Source of the DNA: Planctomycetaceae bacterium
GTDB taxonomy: Bacteria; Planctomycetota; Planctomycetia; Pirellulales; UBA1268
DNA length: 5,197 bases
Direction of reading: 5' to 3'
Assembly (NCBI GenBank): GCA_947464585.1
Contig: CANHYS010000214.1
Span: forward strand, 1-5,197
The position numbers were made by a program, and so were the translations under genes. Each line of letters starts with the position of its first letter. Positions within the stretch are counted from its first letter, which is position 1. This document shows, one piece after another, positions 1 to 5,197 of the stretch. Below the pieces are notes generated by a model. It ran no database searches. It saw nothing but the letters and a program-made list of their open reading frames with translations, and was not told the origin of the DNA.

Positions 1-569
1 ATCTTCTTGAAGCCGGCGACGCAGTTGTCAGCACCTTCTTCGAGGGAAATCTCGCCGCTCTTCGGATCATCGGCATCCCGCCACTTGTAGCCGTTGAAGG
101 CGATCACGGAGGGAAAGCCGGCCGCGGCGCAGGCATCGATCATCTTCGTCGTGGACGCGATCACCTGATCGTGATACCGCGGGTTGTTGAAGCCCTTCAT
201 GAAGGGTGCGCCCGGCATGCCGTTGGGGGCCAAGGCACAGACGAGCCCGTGCTTCTTGAGGGTTGGCCAGGTCTCCGGGTCGGCCAGCTCGATCGATTCG
301 CAGCCGAGTTCCTTGGCGACCTGGCACATCTTCTCGGTGTCCCACTTGTCGCCGGCGACGTTGAAGCACCAGTAGACGATCGAATGGTGGATGTGGCCCT
401 TGAGCTTGGTCATTGCAGGAACTCCTTCAGCAGCGTGAGAGAAAGCGAGAGGCGACGCGACGGCGGCGCCGATGGCGGAAGCGGTCTGGATGGCCCGACG
501 TCGGCTGATTTGGCCGGATCGGCTGTTGGACTGCGCATCGAGCTGGGAATCGTGCACGGAATCGGTCAT
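1..569 (-). CDS. Tat-exported hydroxypyruvate isomerase-like TIM-barrel protein (partial, C-terminus off left edge)
   Basis: The minus strand encodes 189 residues from ATG 569-567 to the left edge without a stop. Residues 1-22 are polar, followed by a twin-arginine motif (SRRRAIQ, 22-28), a weakly hydrophobic Ala-rich stretch (about 29-45) and a likely cleavage site near SHAAEG (44-49). The mature part begins KLKGHIHHSIVYWCFN and continues with CQVAKELGCESIEL, CALAPNGMPGAPF, FNNPRYHDQVI and FNGYKWRDADDPKSGEI. I recognise this as the hydroxypyruvate isomerase family (sugar phosphate isomerase/epimerase, xylose isomerase-like barrel), usually about 270-320 residues. The metal-binding residues of the later strands lie outside the window. 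Hydroxypyruvate isomerases interconvert hydroxypyruvate and tartronate semialdehyde, but planctomycetes have many such paralogues, so the true substrate is unknown. The frame is open upstream to a stop at 650-648, and ATG 611 is an alternative start giving 14 more residues. ATG 413 would remove the Tat signal. The gene is divergent from the SGNH gene. Confidence 0.88.
   Translation of the reverse strand, partial: MTDSVHDSQLDAQSNSRSGQISRRRAIQTASAIGAAVASPLAFSHAAEGVPAMTKLKGHIHHSIVYWCFNVAGDKWDTEKMCQVAKELGCESIELADPETWPTLKKHGLVCALAPNGMPGAPFMKGFNNPRYHDQVIASTTKMIDACAAAGFPSVIAFNGYKWRDADDPKSGEISLEEGADNCVAGFKK
422..427 (-). promoter_or_regulatory. Shine-Dalgarno-like AAGGAG before an internal Met of the isomerase
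   Basis: On the minus strand AAGGAG lies 8 bases before an in-frame ATG at 413-411 (Met53 of the long form). It is the best ribosome-binding match in this gene; the ATGs at 569 and 611 have none of similar quality. It could drive a second, signal-less cytoplasmic form, or simply be coding sequence for Glu-Gly-Val just after the signal peptide. The Tat signal argues that the longer form is real. Confidence 0.4.
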
Positions 570-619
570 GGGTACGAACTCGTGGATGGTCAACCGTGTT
601 GGCGTTGCCATGATACGGA

Positions 620-649
620 TTGGGACTGCCCGCCGCACGGAGGTACATT
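620..649 (+). promoter_or_regulatory. Weak sigma70-like promoter candidate for the SGNH-heme protein pair
   Basis: TTGGGA (620-625) and TACATT (644-649) each match the sigma70 -35 and -10 consensus at four of six bases, with 18 bases between them. The element would put the transcript start about 25 bases before the SGNH start codon. It is the most AT-rich spot in the gap, but matches this weak are expected by chance. Confidence 0.25.
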
Positions 650-670
650 AACCGCTGTCTTCCACTCCCG

Positions 671-676
671 AAAGGG
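671..676 (+). promoter_or_regulatory. Ribosome-binding site of the SGNH gene
   Basis: AAAGGG ends 5 bases before ATG 682. It is a moderate Shine-Dalgarno match, and it supports this ATG, which is followed directly by a signal peptide. Confidence 0.55.
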
Positions 677-681
677 TCGCC

Positions 682-1695
682 ATGCCAGTCTCGCACACAC
701 GGTCATCCTGCGGCGTCTGCCGCCTCCTGCTGACGGCGTTCGTCGCCGCCATGGCCGCGGATGCCAGCCGCGCCGTCACGGCCGAGCCGCCAGCTCCCGC
801 CGTCTCCAGCTCAACCGGAACTTCTTCCTCTGGGCCTTCCTGGTCGCTCCGCGATGGCGACCGGGTTGTCTTCCTCGGCGACACGTTCGTCGAGCGGGAG
901 GGGGACCGCGGCTTCATCGAGACGGCGCTCGTGGCGACTCATCCGGAGGCGTCGCTCACATTCCGCAATCTGGGCTGGAGCGGCGACACCGTCTGGGCGG
1001 AGTCCCGCGGCGTCTTCGATCAGCCGGCGAAGGGCTACGAGCGGATGCTCGCCCTCGTCCGCGAGTTGAGGCCGACGATCGTGTTCGTGGCCTACGGTCG
1101 CAATGAGTCGTATCAGGGCGAGCCAGGCCTGGCAGCGTTTCGCACGCAGCTGGAAAAGCTCTGCGACGACCTGCGGGCGGCGGCCTCCGCCGGTGCGGCG
1201 AACGAGTCGGTGAAGCCGGCCGACGTGCGGCTCGTGCTGGTCACGCCACACCGCTTCGAAACGGCCGATGCCGATGCACGCAACGCCGCGCTTGCGATCT
1301 ACTCCCAGGCCGTCCGGGATGTGGCGACGGCCAAGCAGGCGGGCGTGGTCGATCTCTTCACGCAGCTGCCGACAACAGCCACGCCTGGTCAAAAGCTCAC
1401 GGAGAATGGCGTCCATCTGTCGAACGCCGGCTACGCACAGGCCGCGAGTGTCTTCGCGGCGGCATCGGGCCATGAATCCTCCGCCGACTTCGCGGCCCGG
1501 TCCGACGCCCTCCGCAAGCAGGTGGTCGCCAAGAACACGCTCTTCTTCCATCGCTGGCGGCCAGCGAACGAAACCTACATCTTCCTGTTTCGCAAGCACG
1601 AGCAGGGCAACAACGCCGTCGAGATCCCGCAGTTCGATCCGCTCGTCGACGCCGCCGAGCAGAAGGTGCGCAGCCTCGCCAAAGGAGCCCGCTGA
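682..1695 (+). CDS. Secreted SGNH/GDSL-like hydrolase family protein with altered catalytic residues
   Basis: This 337-residue protein has an export signal (hydrophobic LLLTAFVAAMA at 15-25, probable cleavage just after) and a short Ser-rich linker (about 42-53). The SGNH fold follows. Block I is VVFLGDTFVERE (62-72), with Thr68 where the nucleophile Ser is expected. Block II is FRNLGWSGDTV (94-104), with the conserved Gly98. Block III is YGRNES (138-143), with Asn141. Block V is ENGVHLSNAGY (241-251), with His245 but Asn242 where the catalytic Asp normally stands. A conserved-looking C-terminal tail includes FFHRWRPANETYIFLFRKHEQ (in 288-308) and EIPQFDP. Canonical members are esterases or acetylesterases, for example on acetylated glycans. 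With Thr and Asn at two catalytic positions, activity here is uncertain, and the protein could instead bind ligand. The gene is two bases upstream of the heme protein and probably co-transcribed with it. Family assignment is firm; substrate is unknown. Confidence 0.9.
   Translation: MPVSHTRSSCGVCRLLLTAFVAAMAADASRAVTAEPPAPAVSSSTGTSSSGPSWSLRDGDRVVFLGDTFVEREGDRGFIETALVATHPEASLTFRNLGWSGDTVWAESRGVFDQPAKGYERMLALVRELRPTIVFVAYGRNESYQGEPGLAAFRTQLEKLCDDLRAAASAGAANESVKPADVRLVLVTPHRFETADADARNAALAIYSQAVRDVATAKQAGVVDLFTQLPTTATPGQKLTENGVHLSNAGYAQAASVFAAASGHESSADFAARSDALRKQVVAKNTLFFHRWRPANETYIFLFRKHEQGNNAVEIPQFDPLVDAAEQKVRSLAKGAR
1681..1687 (+). promoter_or_regulatory. Shine-Dalgarno of the heme protein, inside the SGNH gene end
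   Basis: AAAGGAG lies 10 bases before ATG 1698 and within the last codons of the SGNH gene, whose TGA is 1693-1695. This fits translational coupling of the two genes. It also favours the first ATG over the in-frame ATG at 1725 (Met10), which has no such site. Confidence 0.75.
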
Positions 1696-1697
1696 CC

Positions 1698-4754
<3,057 letters not shown>

Positions 4755-4787
4755 GCGTTCCATCGATTCCCACCTCGGATCCACTCC
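4755..4787. other. Short intergenic gap before the epimerase-family gene
   Basis: These 33 bases between the TAA of the heme protein and ATG 4788 hold no hairpin, T-run or convincing Shine-Dalgarno. Read-through transcription from the upstream pair is therefore possible, and translation of the next gene may not depend on a Shine-Dalgarno. Confidence 0.55.
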
Positions 4788-5197
4788 ATGGCCTCGATCA
4801 AACGCATCCTCGTCACCGGCGGCGCTGGCTTTCTCGGCAGCCATCTCTGCGACCGCCTCGTGGCGATGGGGCACGACGTGATCTGCGTCGACAACTTCTT
4901 TACCAGTCAGAAGTCGAATGTCGCCCACCTCCTCGCCCAGCCCAACTTCGAACTGCTGCGGCACGACATCATCCACCCGCTCTGGCTGGAGGTCGACGAG
5001 ATCTACAACCTCGCCTGCCCGGCCGCCCCGGGCCACTATCAATACAACCCGATCAAGACGATGAAGACGTCGGTGATGGGGGCGATCAACGTGCTCGGCA
5101 TGGCCAAGCGTTGCCGGGCGAAGGTGCTGCAGGCCTCGACGAGCGAGGTCTACGGCGATCCTGAGGTGCATCCGCAGCCGGAGAGTTATCGCGGCTC
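4788..5197 (+). CDS. uxs: UDP-glucuronate decarboxylase (UDP-xylose synthase), partial, C-terminus off right edge
   Basis: The first 136 residues of an extended short-chain dehydrogenase are visible. The NAD-binding Rossmann motif is [10 protein letters not shown] (10-19; Gly11, Gly14, Gly17), with Asp35 in CVDNFFT positioned for the NAD ribose. The stretches [19 protein letters not shown] (56-74), [14 protein letters not shown] (75-88) and [10 protein letters not shown] (116-125, with active-site Thr118) are hallmarks of the UDP-xylose synthase subgroup rather than of UDP-galactose 4-epimerases. The YxxxK catalytic pair and the rest of a roughly 310-residue protein lie outside the window. 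The enzyme converts UDP-glucuronate to UDP-xylose with loss of CO2, using tightly bound NAD in the cytoplasm, and supplies xylose for surface glycans. There is no signal peptide. ATG 4788 is the natural start because the Rossmann strand begins at residue 5, though no clear Shine-Dalgarno precedes it. Related dTDP-glucose 4,6-dehydratases are a less likely alternative. Confidence 0.92.
   Translation, partial: MASIKRILVTGGAGFLGSHLCDRLVAMGHDVICVDNFFTSQKSNVAHLLAQPNFELLRHDIIHPLWLEVDEIYNLACPAAPGHYQYNPIKTMKTSVMGAINVLGMAKRCRAKVLQASTSEVYGDPEVHPQPESYRG

Larger units (their letters stand above)
570..681. other. Divergent intergenic region
   Basis: This 112-base gap separates the minus-strand isomerase start from the plus-strand SGNH start, so it should hold the 5' control regions of both. 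I see no clear operator palindrome, riboswitch or small RNA. A weak plus-strand promoter-like pair is listed separately. If the isomerase starts at ATG 611 the gap shrinks to 70 bases. Confidence 0.7.

Noticed and set aside
427..696. 89-residue minus-strand open frame over the isomerase start and the gap
   Set aside because: It is a different frame from the Tat signal and isomerase, is Arg-rich, and has no family features.
709..720. Cys10/Cys13 at the SGNH N-terminus as a possible lipobox or metal motif
   Set aside because: The cysteines come before the hydrophobic core, not after it, so they do not fit a lipoprotein cleavage site, and two Cys in a signal peptide are not a metal site.
171..1106. 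311-residue plus-strand open frame crossing the divergent intergenic region
   Set aside because: It runs antisense to the isomerase, then overlaps the SGNH gene in another frame. Its protein is Arg/Gly-rich with no recognisable domain, while both overlapped genes show clear family motifs.
811..1599. 262-residue minus-strand open frame antisense to the SGNH gene
   Set aside because: The opposite strand carries all four SGNH blocks; the antisense product has Arg/Gly-rich, non-domain composition.

Overview
The window looks like chromosomal DNA from a high-GC planctomycete (Planctomycetota, most like the Pirellulales and relatives). The main evidence is a 1018-residue protein with a propeller, HEAT repeats and a C-terminal CxxCH cytochrome domain, an architecture typical of the Planctomycetes-Verrucomicrobia group. 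Its partner SGNH protein and the Tat-exported TIM-barrel isomerase are also families common in these bacteria. The high GC content leaves many long open frames antisense to or overlapping real genes; I treated these as shadows.

Layout, left to right. (1) Positions 1-569, minus strand: the N-terminal 189 residues of a hydroxypyruvate isomerase-like TIM-barrel protein. It carries an in-frame twin-arginine signal that is missed if the start is placed at 413. The gene runs off the left edge. (2) Positions 570-681: a short divergent intergenic region with one weak promoter-like element facing right. (3) Positions 682-1695, plus strand: a secreted SGNH/GDSL-like hydrolase whose nucleophile Ser is Thr and whose catalytic Asp is Asn. 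(4) Positions 1698-4754, plus strand: the large periplasmic PVC-type heme protein, two bases after the SGNH stop, with its Shine-Dalgarno inside the end of the SGNH gene. (5) Positions 4788-5197, plus strand: the N-terminal 136 residues of a UDP-glucuronate decarboxylase (UDP-xylose synthase), cut by the right edge.

How they may work together (inference): the first three proteins all carry export signals, so they probably act in the planctomycete periplasm. An esterase-like protein, a propeller/cytochrome oxidoreductase and a sugar isomerase-like protein would fit oxidation and processing of sugars or decorated glycans. The SGNH and cytochrome genes are almost certainly one transcription unit. 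The decarboxylase makes UDP-xylose for glycan synthesis in the cytoplasm. It is only 33 bases downstream with no visible terminator, so it may be co-transcribed, but its function is separate.

I found no RNA genes, CRISPR, insertion sequences, attachment sites or clear terminators. No wholly new system is evident. The points most worth a second look are the altered SGNH catalytic residues, the possible dual translation start of the isomerase, and a perfect GC-rich inverted repeat at the signal-peptide cleavage site of the heme protein.
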